This document shows, in pieces, positions 37,533-50,000 of a stretch of 64,000 bases of DNA. The position numbers and the translations under genes are program-made. The notes below the pieces were generated by a model. That model saw nothing but the letters and a program-made list of their open reading frames with translations. It had not been told where the DNA came from and made no database searches. Each line of letters opens with the position of its first letter. Position 1 is the first letter of the stretch. Origin of the DNA: Tubulanus polymorphus (lineage: Eukaryota > Nemertea > Palaeonemertea > Tubulaniformes > Tubulanidae); NCBI RefSeq assembly GCF_964204645.1, contig NC_134031.1, forward strand, positions 5,315,001-5,379,000, in the 5' to 3' direction.

Positions 37533-37668
37533 GCGAGAAATCCAATAATAAATGTAGCCAAAACGAGAAACTCAGTACGCCTGATGATGGCTAATAGTCT
37601 TCAGCCGAAACGTTGTGCTCTTCTATTCAAGTTTCTCGTTTTGGCTACATTTATTGCAGGATTTCTCG
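37533..37668 (+). mobile_element. Foldback element with intact hammerhead-like core, family I
   Basis: Arms CGAGAAATCC, AAATGTAGCCAAAACGAGAA and their inverses (TTCTCGTTTTGGCTACATTT, GGATTTCTCG) bracket a plus-strand core: CTGATGA (37581-37587), stem II GGCT/AGCC (37589-37592 and 37603-37606), GAAA (37607-37610). The invariant core is complete; the stem III and cleavage triplet are uncertain. It is 345 bases upstream of the first confidently placed Sfi1-like exon, on the same strand. Confidence 0.7.
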
Positions 37669-38013
37669 TGATTATTCATCATACATGGATAATGTGTTTT
37701 TTTCTCGACACATTGTGTTACTACCCGGTGTACGTAGGAATAGGAATCCAGAATATAGGCCTAGTGAAACACTTGATAACAATTTAAATCAGGAAAACCA
37801 TTTATTATCGATACTCGAGTACGAATACGTATTGGAAATTTCAGCTTTACGTCGTTATTTTCGCATTCAGTGTAAAATTACCGTTTTCATATTATATTTC
37901 TGTACTCAATTATCGATTGTGGCAATTATTTTCTAAATGACACTCCATTGACCGGGTTAAATATTGACATTTTTTTTGGTGAAGTTGATGAATTTGCTTT
38001 GTGTTATTTACAG

Positions 38014-41000
38014 AAGAGAAGTTCGTCTACGTCAAGTATAACATCGGAGGAAAGTCAGGGACCGCTGGTTATATCAGAATTGCGACCTATATCACCTATC
38101 GTGACCAGTAAGTATTTTTGTTTATTTCGTTGAATTCTATTTCGCTATATACGTAGATTTTCTGTTTGATACAAAAGTCGTATTCGTACTGTTAATAAAT
38201 CAAAATCTGGCTCAGAGCAAATTAGGAGCTGGACAACCGTTCACATGGGTGCCAAATGTGCGCGGCCAAATTTGGCCTTACAAAAGATGTTGGACCAGGC
38301 CCGAGCTAAATTTTAGCACGGGGGTCAAATTATTGTGTGGGAATTGCTTCAGGTTTTGGAAGTGAGTCGCTTTGCTTAAGCATTGTTTAGTCGACCTATT
38401 AAGTGAGTTGTTTGCATGTGAACATGCTCTTTTATTTGGCCTGGGCCAAATTTGACTCAGACCAGACCTTTGGCTCGTACCTGGAATGGGCTAATTTAGA
38501 ACAGACCGAATCAATGCATGTTTTTAAATCAGCTCACATCGCAAAATACCTTTACTTTCAGGTAATATCCGGTGTCCTCCCTCTCGGACCATCCCGTCAG
38601 TCACCTCTCCCGAGCCTCTACTAGTTAGATCTGAACAACTCGACGAAAGCCTAGGATTTTCCCAAGTCATCGAAGAAAGCTCTAAACTGGCAGCTGGGAG
38701 TTCAGCTGAAACTGAGGAAAAACTGCCAAATACTAGACCCGTGAATCAGTTTGTTTTCAATGCTGACGCTGATTTCCTTCGAGATACCAAATCTCGACTG
38801 CAAAAACTGTTGAAATCGGTGCCGAAATTTGAAACAGAAGAAAAGTCCATAGTTGAGAGAAGCGCGAAAGATCAAAGACCGGAGAAATCAAAGTCTGATC
38901 AAAACAAACATGAACTCGAAATCAGCGCTCGAATCATCGCCGAAGCTCGTGAAAATCTGGCAATACTGACGAATCGAAAATCATCATCGGCGGCATTAGC
39001 AGCGATCGGAGCGTCGCCGAAATCGATTTTAAAGAAAAAGGTCGAAAATTCGACCGAATGTGAAACCGATATTATAGACGACGTTAGATCGACGGTTGAT
39101 TCGACAGTTTCGAAAAATGACGGTCAAAAAGCATTTTCGACTAAGAAAATCTGTGCTCCTGCTTATCTGAAAACTAATTCAGCACCTGCCTATTCCGCAA
39201 TGTCGGTTGATCCTATCGGGTATTCAAAATGTGATCCAGGTGGGGTGGGGTCGAATACGCTTACCAATGGAGATCATTTTCTTGAAGATCGTTTGAAAAA
39301 GATGATGATCTACGATGATAATGATAATATGGGTAGTTGGAATCGAAGGGTAGAACATCTGCGATTGTTTAGGGGTCACGGAAATTCAGTCCATCAGATC
39401 GACACCAGTCGATCTACTGATTCGCGGCGGAACTCGGCGGGATTCCCGGGTAAAACGCCAGCACCACCGCTAGATATGGCAGTCGTCGCCAACGACATCG
39501 AAAAACAACGTTCCCAAATCGACGTCATTCAGAAACATATCGATAAGATCAACCGCGAAATATCGCTGGTCGAGGATTATTATCCGAAAGAGCGACCGAA
39601 ATCGATGGAAACCACGATACTCGATCGTATCGGTAGAATCGACGCCCAGCTGGAAAAGATGAACGACGTCGACGCCGGATACCGCGACGATCGTCATTTC
39701 TCCGAACGCGATTCGAATTCGAAACAGTTTCCGACCGCCGGTTCTAAATGCGTGCAATTTCGGAATCGCTCGAATTTCGATGTATCTCGGTTTCCGTCGC
39801 AGTCCGTCGAATCGGAACCGATTCGCGAAGTCGGTAAATCGGCGGTTGTTTTACTGCGTAAAACAGCCGTGAAAAATGCGGATAAAACAAAGGGTTTTAG
39901 TGATCGGTCGATATCGAGAGATAATATTCTACGAGCTAATCTCGATGAGTCAGCTACAGCTGGCAAACCAACGTTCATACCGAATTTTAGTGATTTAGAT
40001 ATTGCGAAAGCAGCCCCCATTCAGCTACCAATGCCTATACCAAATATTACCGATCTAAATATTGCAGCTCCAGTCCAGAAATCAACGTTCATACCTAATT
40101 TTACTGATCTACATATTGTGAAATCAGCTCCCATTCAGAAACCAACATTCGTACCAAATTCTACTGATTTCGGTTACGCAAAATCAGCTCCCGTTCAAAT
40201 GCTGGCGTTTGTACCAGATTTTACTGATGGTCTCATAGGGAATTTCGAACCAGGAAAAAAGACTGATAAATTGTACGAATTTCAGTCGTCGGACGCGAAA
40301 TCCATTCTGGAAACGCGCAAGACGCGAATCGGTTCTGACGATCGAGTTATCATCGATACGGTGCACCACGCAGGCGTCGCTATTAAACCTCTCGAAAAAT
40401 CCGACCTGATTACGGTGAGCGCGACGAACGGCGATAGTTTTTTCGATCGCGATCGGAACGCGGCGGTCGAGAAAGAAAATGGCGAACGTCGCGAAAAGGT
40501 CGTCGCTAGAAATCTGTTCAATAACGAACCGGAGGAAGCGTCGAACCGGTTATCGGACGTGGTACCGTTAGACGATACGACTGTCGGCGGTTATGACGGC
40601 AATATTGAAGTAGAAACAGATTGGAATAGTTTCGAATTTGAACAGGCGGATCATAGTATAGAACGTGTTCAGTTCGTTACACCTAAGAAAGTTCAGCTGA
40701 AATCTAGAAATACAGTTTTAGATGCGGAACCAATTCAGACGAATTTGATCGCGCGAAATTCACGGGCAACCGAGATATTATCGCACGTACCGCCTAAAAA
40801 GTGGATTATTCCACCTCAATATAGCGGCCTTATCCGAGCGGCGAGGAGAGACAAGGAAATCGTCGATTCGATTTTAGACTCTGATTCAGAAGTTGTCGAG
40901 CTGTTGAATCGTTCGTCCGAGCTACAATCGAGTATTCGATTCTCGCACGATCGTACGCGGTTCTACCGTCCGCTGTCGCCGGTCAAACGACCCGCCGCGA

Positions 41001-44000
41001 TGCACCACCACCGCACCGGTAGACGACATCATCATCGGTCGAGGTCGCTTGAGAAAGTTTTCGAAAATCTCGGCACGGCGAACAACGTGCTGGCGACGTC
41101 GTCGTCACGCGCAAAAATCATCGTCGATCGAATTTTGCGAGACGGAGAAATGTACGAATTGGTGTCGACTGCGGATAGTGAGTACGACGACGATCGGTCG
41201 TTAGTAACGCGCAGTCGTTCGGAACATTCGTTTTCCGATACTTTGTCTTTGACGACGATTAGTCGTTCGGTATCGGAGATTAGCTTATCGACTAACGACG
41301 GCGGGGAATATCGCGCCCACACGGAGGTCGCGACTCGAAAAAAAATGACAAACAGAAAAAGCTCGACGCCGATCGTCCTCAATAAAAAGAAGAATGAAAA
41401 AGTTTGCGCGAGTTGTAAGAAAAATTCGGCAAAGACTCGTCGTCTGCCGCCGCGTAGCGAAAACGATACGACCTCGAACGCGGATCGCTCGAAACGAACC
41501 GACGTCGTCGTAAGCGAACTCGAAAAACGATTTCAGAATCTCTTCCCCGCAAACGTGAAATCCGACGCGAACGGTTCGTGTCCCGATATGAAAGTCATCG
41601 ACAGCGATTCGGTTGAGACGAAGCCGTCGCAATCGGTGCCGACGACTGCCGATGAAAAACGACAATCGAAACGCGCGGACAGTATATTCGAAACGGAAAT
41701 ACTGGACGGATTGAATCCCGACCCGGCCGTGTTGCATAGAATACGCTTGATCGAACTCGTAAGAATCGACGACGACTGCGAACGCCGACATGATTACATC
41801 ATGAAGGTACCAATTTCAATATCCTTGCCAATGTCCACTCCAAGTTTCAATATCCAAGTCAATGCCAACCCGAAGATCCAATTCCAGAGTTGAAAGTTTT
41901 GAATCGTAGAAAAAGTGGAAAATGCACTGGCTTTGATTTCTTCCGACTTAAATCTGAAAGTTTCATTCAGGATTCAGTTCCATCAGAGATAAAAGTTGAA
42001 TAAGAATGGTAAAACTAATTGACAAAATGAACTGACTTTGACGCGTTGAAAAATTTAAATTTGTTCAATGAATTCAACTGTTTTACTGTTATTTACATAT
42101 CTAGAACTGGGTACTGGTTCCTGGATACAGGGGTTGAGACTCAAACCTTAAATGTTTTTATTGTTTACCGGTATTACTGATATGGTTTTAGGTTCGTTTA
42201 TTTCGTCATTGGTTGAGTTACGTGAAGAAACAGCAACAGAAAAAAGAACGGCATCAAAGGTTATTATGATTTTGGCTCGAATCGTCTAGACTCGATATGT
42301 CAAAATTGAAGAGATTAATGTCTTCAAACAAGAAATAACTAAAACAGAGTCAGCCACTTACCTGGAAATCAGGGAAAAGTCCTAGAATTTTCATTTCTTT
42401 AAAAAAGTCATTGGATAGTCAAGGAATTTTGTAAAAAAAGCTTAAAATCAGGCAAAAGTCAGGGAAATTTTTTGTGATTGCTAGATCCCGTGTAAAATCA
42501 AACAGTTTCTGTCTATGTCTTACATATTTAACTGTGATAACTGATTGGATTCTTAGCAGATCAAGTCAGGGAAAACACCACGTATGTCAGGGAATAATTG
42601 GGGAAATAGCAAGTGTCCACCCTGTAGAGTAAACATTACGCGCTGGACTTCCCATATTTCGATTCAAATTGAATGATCCCCTAATAATGCAAAACAAAAA
42701 ATCTTCAAACTATTGCAACTGAAATGTTCACCACTTTAATTGCCATTGTCTGCTGTAATTCAAAATTACCAAACGTCAACGAAAATCACTGGTCTCAATT
42801 GATTCAATTAAGAAGAAGTACCTACCATTTTAATATTTTTCTTAACTAACCGGTATCTAATATCTTTTTAGAGCTGACGATTTTCATCGGCGTCGTCTCG
42901 AGCGGTTTCATTTCAAACGGTGGAAGTCGAGTCTGATATCTCTAGAACAGGAACAATGCGCCGATAGTCTACGCAGATGCCATCTGCTCGTGCGGGGTCT
43001 ACGAGCTTTCAAACAGTCCGTATGGATGAGCAAACTAGAAAACAGTATCCGACTACAGGAAAAACGTCGACGAAGTGCCTCGAGATATTTCTATCTGGTA
43101 GGTTTCGAGTTCTGATACTCTCAAGTGGGAACGCAATCATTTGAAACTAACCTAGAGCCGGGGAAAATGTGTGAATTCTAAATAGGCCAAATTTGACTCG
43201 GGCTTGATCTGGCCCGAATCATCTCTATGCGATCACAGCTTAATCATTAATCTGATGGTTAACTTGAACCCACATTCAAGCAACTGACCCCTGAACTGTG
43301 GAACTGAGTCTTGAAGAATCAGATTTCAATCTGAAACAGTGCATGAGAATCTATGAGTCTTAATTACCAGTTACTACATATCTCTACAGTATAATTCTAA
43401 CCAAAAGCTGGTCTCTGCCTATTAAAGCCAGATTTTCTAAAGCTTCTGCTTGAATAAGGGAAAGGACTAAGTTTGATTTATTTCTATAGACAACTAGTTG
43501 AGTAGTAAACATTAGATGGATAGATAGGTCTATCGTTATTTTTTGTAGTGGCATGGTAAAACTGTTGCGAGGAGACGTCGATTAGCGGAGAAATTTTTCA
43601 ACAAGTGGAGGAAATTTGTACAACGCGCAAAAAGGTAAATCACCTCTGGGCTTTATTTTCGACTCGAAAACTTTCACTTTTTCACCAGCGTTTACTTGAA
43701 AATTGTCGATTCTTTGCAACTTTAGGAAACGGAGCTTGAACGAAAAACGAACTTTTTTCGTGACGAAAAAAGCGTTTATTCATTGGAAAGAATCTTACAA
43801 CGACAAACAACGAATGAACATAGCCTCGATACATCATAGGTATGATTTCTAGATAAAGCAATTAATTTGCTGCACAATTGCTTACAATATCATGGCCCTC
43901 TAAACATTTTTTCCAAGAAAATACTGTGAACTCCTTTCATTTGGGACCGATTCAAATTTTTGTTCACGTTAGGCAATAATTAGAAAGTGGTATTTAATTT

Positions 44001-47000
44001 GCATTCTGTTGAAAATGGTCTAAGATTTATGTTTGAGTTAAAGAGATAATTCGATTTAAAGTATTTGAGTTAGGAGGAAGTAGGACGAGCGCATTGAAAT
44101 CCATGTGACAAAAAACAACTTTCAGCATGCCAAAACAAAACAACAAAATATCCCTTTTAAAACGTACCTTTTCCTTTATGATAAGGCTCTGTTTACTGAA
44201 ATGTATTGTATTTCACAGGTTAATGGAATTGTACAAGTATTTGATGATTTGGAGAGTTTATTCGTCAGGGCGTCAACTCTACTATCAAAATCAAGAAATT
44301 GCCAGGTACAATAGACAAATACGGTAAACTTTGTGAGATTTTAAACTCGTATTAATGATAGTAGTTATTGATTTCCCATTTTGATCACTATCCAGCTGGG
44401 AGAAGTAGATTGTTCATTCACTCAAGTTCAGATTCAGGAAAAATAAAACTGATATGATAAATGGACATTTTTTGTGATTATAGATTACAGTCGGAAAGTA
44501 AAACGATGGATAAAGCTTTCCGACAAATGAAAACAGCCGTCAGAAATAATCGCATTGCTCAAGCGCATTACAGGTGAATGTGAAACCCAAGAGAGAAATT
44601 GCGACCATTTCAGTTCCATAGATCGTGTTACCAGTAGATTTGTCTCCAGTGTCAGAAGTAGCTCACTGTCATTTTTAACTGAGATGGATTTATATCTGGA
44701 ACTGAATCCAGTTTTTCTTCATTCAAAAAAGTCTTAAGTTAGAAATGAATGTTGACATGGGGAATGTTAATTAACCTATTCGCAGCCAGGTACCAATATA
44801 CAATGTACTTCCAGTTCTGTCACCTGGGCCACTACAAATATATTCATACCTAGCTGATTCCTCATATTCACAGTTAGATATTTGCACTCTGACACACAGG
44901 AATAACACAGTTCCTGATTGGCTGGCAATGTGAACAAACTCATCTTCATTCTCAATGCTCAATGGTCAATTTTGAACACGGGCTGACTTTGTAAGCCAAT
45001 GACAACCTGATGACAATGAGTACATGTATATTCATAGTGGCAGTGAACGTGTTAGATATTATCTAATGTGCATTTGAATGAAAAAATCTGAATTCAGTTT
45101 ATATAGTTCCTTTATGACAATTATATTAAACATTGTATTTGATCGATTTAGTAGTTAATGAGGCAGTTTTTGTTTTCTCTTATTTAAGGAATAAACTGAT
45201 GTTGTGTACTGTTACTGAATGGCACAACAGCTGTAAAATATCACGAGCGAGAGATCAACAACTCGGTGCGACAGTAGTTCAACTACGTAGGCGTCATCTT
45301 TTACACTTCGGTCTGAATCTGTGGAGGAAACGATATCGTGAAAAACAAGCTGATCGGTTCCGTCAATCGCGTACTGTCAGGTGAAATTCAGATGGCTCGA
45401 TCAACAGGGAATCTTACCTGACTAGAGGGTCCCTACAGCTTGGTTCCTTAAAAACTCCTAAACATAGAAATGCTTTTAAAAGTGCTTGAAACTACTTTCA
45501 TTTGAGCAAAATTCCCAAAACTCCTTTAAAACTCCTTCATTATGAGATATGAAAATCTAAAAAATTTTGTCTAGTTTGTAGTTGTACAGGTAACTACACC
45601 TAGATCGATACAGTTGGGATCAGGTTTTTTTTTCATTAGATTAGGCAGTTACCGCATTAGAAACTGGGTTTAGTAGGGTAAAGGATAAAAACCACTGAAA
45701 TACCGGTTTATTCAGATAAAAAGTAACAATTAAGTTGGAGTCTCCGGTAATTGGGATATGAAAGTGATGCAGACGCGTCCTGAAAATTTTAAACTTTCTC
45801 CTTGAAAACTCCTTATACCCAAGAATGAAAGATCTTCAGGAACCCTGTATATCGTAACTAATTTCAAAAAGTTCAAAAGTATTCGTGAGGTCTGATTATA
45901 AAGAGTCGCGATGTTTCATGTTTACAGGGTATACTTCGTTAGATGGGGTCAAAGAATCAGCGAACGTGAGGATTTTCGAGCTCAAATTTGCGCGATTCGA
46001 GTTATCGACCAGTGGCGTCGTTACGTGAGAATCCGAGAACAGGAACGTCATAAAGCCACTAGAATCATACAGACGAGTTGGTTACGATTTCTTCTTCTGA
46101 AGTGGAAAGCAAAAACTGTCGAGATATCAAATTTAAAGTACGTGAATACTTTTGTTCTTTGTTGCCATTTGTTTTTAAGGTCTTATGTTAAGAGTTGTAA
46201 TTCCAGAATCAAATATTAACTGATCACTGTATAAGTGGCTCCTGGTTTCATAGACAAAATGTAGATCAATTATATGTATATCTAATTTAGACAAATGGTT
46301 ATCTTCATCACTATGGGACCATTCATACAGCATCTAGGCTAATTGGGGAGGGGGGTTTGAAAAATCAGCATAAATGATGTTCAATGGCAGAGGCAGATCC
46401 AGAAAGGAATTTTGAAGGACTTCGATGTCCACAAAGGTGTACTCCTACACTGAGGAGCTCATTTTGAAGAACTTGTCATGTCTTAATAACACGTATCATT
46501 TTCATTCAGGAAGCAGGTTAGAAATTTACGGCAGGGATGGGTGCACAGGCGGATGCGTCTTGCGTGGTTTACTTGGCTGGTGAAATATGAAAGAGTTCAC
46601 TATACAAGACTCTCTCGTAATCAGTGGTCGATGTATTGCGTAAGAAAAGCAGCGAAACACTGGTTACGAGTGACCAGATGGAAAAAATTAGAAGTCCTAC
46701 ATGAAAGAGCTCGAGTTATGAGAGAACAAACTTATATCAGAGGTAACTTTTCATGAAGGAATTTTTGCATGAAATCAGGGAAAAGTCGGTAATTTGTTGA
46801 GATAGAGCATACATAAAATCAAACAGTTTCCGTCTATGTCTTATGTATTCGACTGTGTTAATTGATTTCATTCTAAGCAAATCAAGTCAGGGAAAATAAC
46901 GTGCATGTCAGGGAATATTCAGAGGGAAAAAAAAGTCAAATATAAAAGTGGCCATCCTGATAATGCAGTATTAAGCTTTTATGGACCTAATTTTTTGAGA

Positions 47001-50000
47001 AAAAAAATGAATACCAGGTATAAAACTACCGGTAATATTCATATTAGAATTTGCTTCTGTATCTGTTCATCCTTTCTTGTAGTTTCATTTACGAAATGGA
47101 AGACAGCGACAGTTGAAAATCGTTGGAATCTACGACGCGCCGATGACTTGAACAAACGCCAATCTCAACGTAGATTACGGAGAATGCTAGACGCGTGGTT
47201 CATCTATACGAAACAATCGCGAACTATCCAGTCGCTTCATACCCGAGTCAGGTGTACAATTCTGACGAAAGCTTTCGACGGATGGCGTTCGCGCGCCGCC
47301 TTAAAGAAAGATCATGATCAGAAACTAAATCGCCGTCAACTCGAAACCCAACGTAAGACGTTCAATTCATGGAGGTAGGTGAAATCTTTATCTTTTCGGC
47401 TTGACCGGTAGACTGATATTGATCTCAGTATTTAGGAGTTAATTAACAAAACCCAAAGTTGATGATTTTACAATTTATTCTGACAGTGTTGAAGTTTTGA
47501 CTAAACCTCATCATCAGATTTTCTGTTTCTCTGATGTTCAAGTGTAGTCAAAACTTCGAAGAAACTGTCAGAATAAATTGTTGAATCATCAACTGTGGGT
47601 TCTGTTCATTGACTTGGCCAGAGCTGCCCACTCATCCTACTTATCAATCTTTGTTAATATTTTGTCGCGAGAAATACTGATTTGATTTGTTTGATGCGTA
47701 CAGAAATATGAAAGTTGTTACTGAGGGTCTTACTGTTGATTACTGATTATTGGGTGATTTGAAAATTTTCCTTCATATATCAATGAAATGTTACTGAAAA
47801 CAAATTTGTTACTGCTAGCACTTTACAGAGGTTGGCAGCCCTGCTGGCTACTGGTAGCTGCAGGGTCCACTTTCCATGAATCAGAATGGCTGAAAGGTTT
47901 CCGATCACGGGTTACATTTTTACGGTATGTTTATTTTTCTTTATCTTTTGCAGGTTAGAGCTACAAAAGCAGAAGATCGCCGGAGACTTTGAGCAGCTCG
48001 TTTTTAACCGTCGTGCCGTAGATATATTCAGAAGTTGGAAATACGTCGTGCAAAGACGAAAAATCGCTCAACAATTCAACATCAGACGCTTACTCAGGTT
48101 ATGCGTGAACGTCTGGAAAATGGAATACGAGATGAGAATTGATAGGAAGGAAATGAGAATCGGAAATCAGGTGATTCTGATTCTTTGAATAACTAAGATA
48201 TTAGACTTGTTACGGTGATACGTGTATATGGTTGTAAGACAGTCTTGAATCAAAACCTTGACTGAACTACTCACCTAGGTCTGGACTGGAGCCAGGACCC
48301 GGTTTCACAGTAGTTAGTTAACCCTTTCAGCGTGTCTACACCGCAGTGTGACTTATAAATCTGTGATGGACATGCCACAGTGCGGTGTATTGATGTTATT
48401 AGCAATTCGTTGTTGTCTATGGAATTATGGCAACACACATCAAACATGCAGAAATATTACGATTGATTAAACACTATATCCGTGTGAAGCTAAGTAGAGA
48501 GAATCCCACAATTATAACGGAAAAACAAAGTCCAAAAATGTAACTGAAGCTAGTAGTTTATTCAACGTTTCAATTATATCCTAATAGTCATCTTCAGGAA
48601 TAATGAATTACAACAAAAATTATGAGATATATAGACAATCCAGAAACAAAGAGACTAATTCAAGTAATCAGAGATGATACAAATTAAAGGAAAATTAACG
48701 TAGAAACAGTACACCTCACCGCAGTATAGACGCACTATAGCCATGTGCCAGTTATACAACGTACTGGGGTCAAATTTTTTTTTTGGGGGGGATTGTTTTC
48801 AAATCATCTCCAGCATTTCAGGGTATTAGTTAGTCGGAACTGAAAATTTAACCTGTATTCCAATATTTCACTTGCAAAAGATTTAGCTGGGTTCTTGTCA
48901 TTTTACAATGTTTGTATCTGTATTTCAGTTGCGCAAACACGTTACGAAGAAAGCTTGTATGAAAATTTGGAAACTAACGACAGATCGACAAGTGCTCGTT
49001 CAGGAGATTATCACTACTCGACTGGATGAAAAACGAAAAGTGCGTTACTTGAAAGTTTACATGCAAAATTGGAAATGCGCATTGCGTAACCAACACACAG
49101 CCAGGTAACCAAACAGTTCCCTAAATACTAATTTATATATCATGCCTCGTCCTTGAATTCTAATTAACTCTGAGATGAATCAATCCCTAAATTGATTTCA
49201 CTATGACTCAGTTCCTCCACAAAGTATTGTCTCATGCTATCAAAGATTTCCTATTGTCATATCCTTCGTCATGAAGATGTGTACTATTCCAAAAAAAAAT
49301 CAGAATTTTGATTATATTTCAAACAAAATTGTCTCTCATGCATTTTTTTACTGCTTGCTCGATGCCGGCTTAAGCCCAAAATAAATAGGTGCATGACGTT
49401 TCCAAAACGTTTTCGAAATGTCATGCGCCGCAAAGGGTTAAGGTACCAGTTTCTTACAAGCTCGGCATTTTTCTGGTCCCTCATCCATTTTCAGTTATAT
49501 GTCCTGTAAAATGGATCAACTTGTAACTTATTTACAAATAAATCATGTGTGATGTGTTAATCATGCCCAATTTCCTATATGTATCTGAAATTGAAAAGGA
49601 AAAATGATAACAATACTGTTTTTTCAATTCAAGTAAATTTCAAGAGAAGAAAACCGTGAACCATTTGAGACACGTGCTGCGACATTGGCATGAGTTATCT
49701 CGTCGGGAAATGAACGACTCGGTTTGCCATCTGAAATCGCGAATCAACGCCGAAGAGCGGAAAATCATCGGCGAAAATCAAAACTCGTCGTGTCGCCGAG
49801 ATTCGGCGATTACGGTTAGAAAAATTTCGGCCGGTTCCTTGAATTCGGATTCGTCGGGTTTTAATACGATCAACGCGCAATCGTTATCCGTGAGTTCTTG
49901 TAGCAGCGATGAATCAGAAGATATATTCTTAACTCCGGAGTCGAGTCCACCCCGAAACGACGATCAACGATTACCTCAACAAACGATGGTTCAATCGAGA

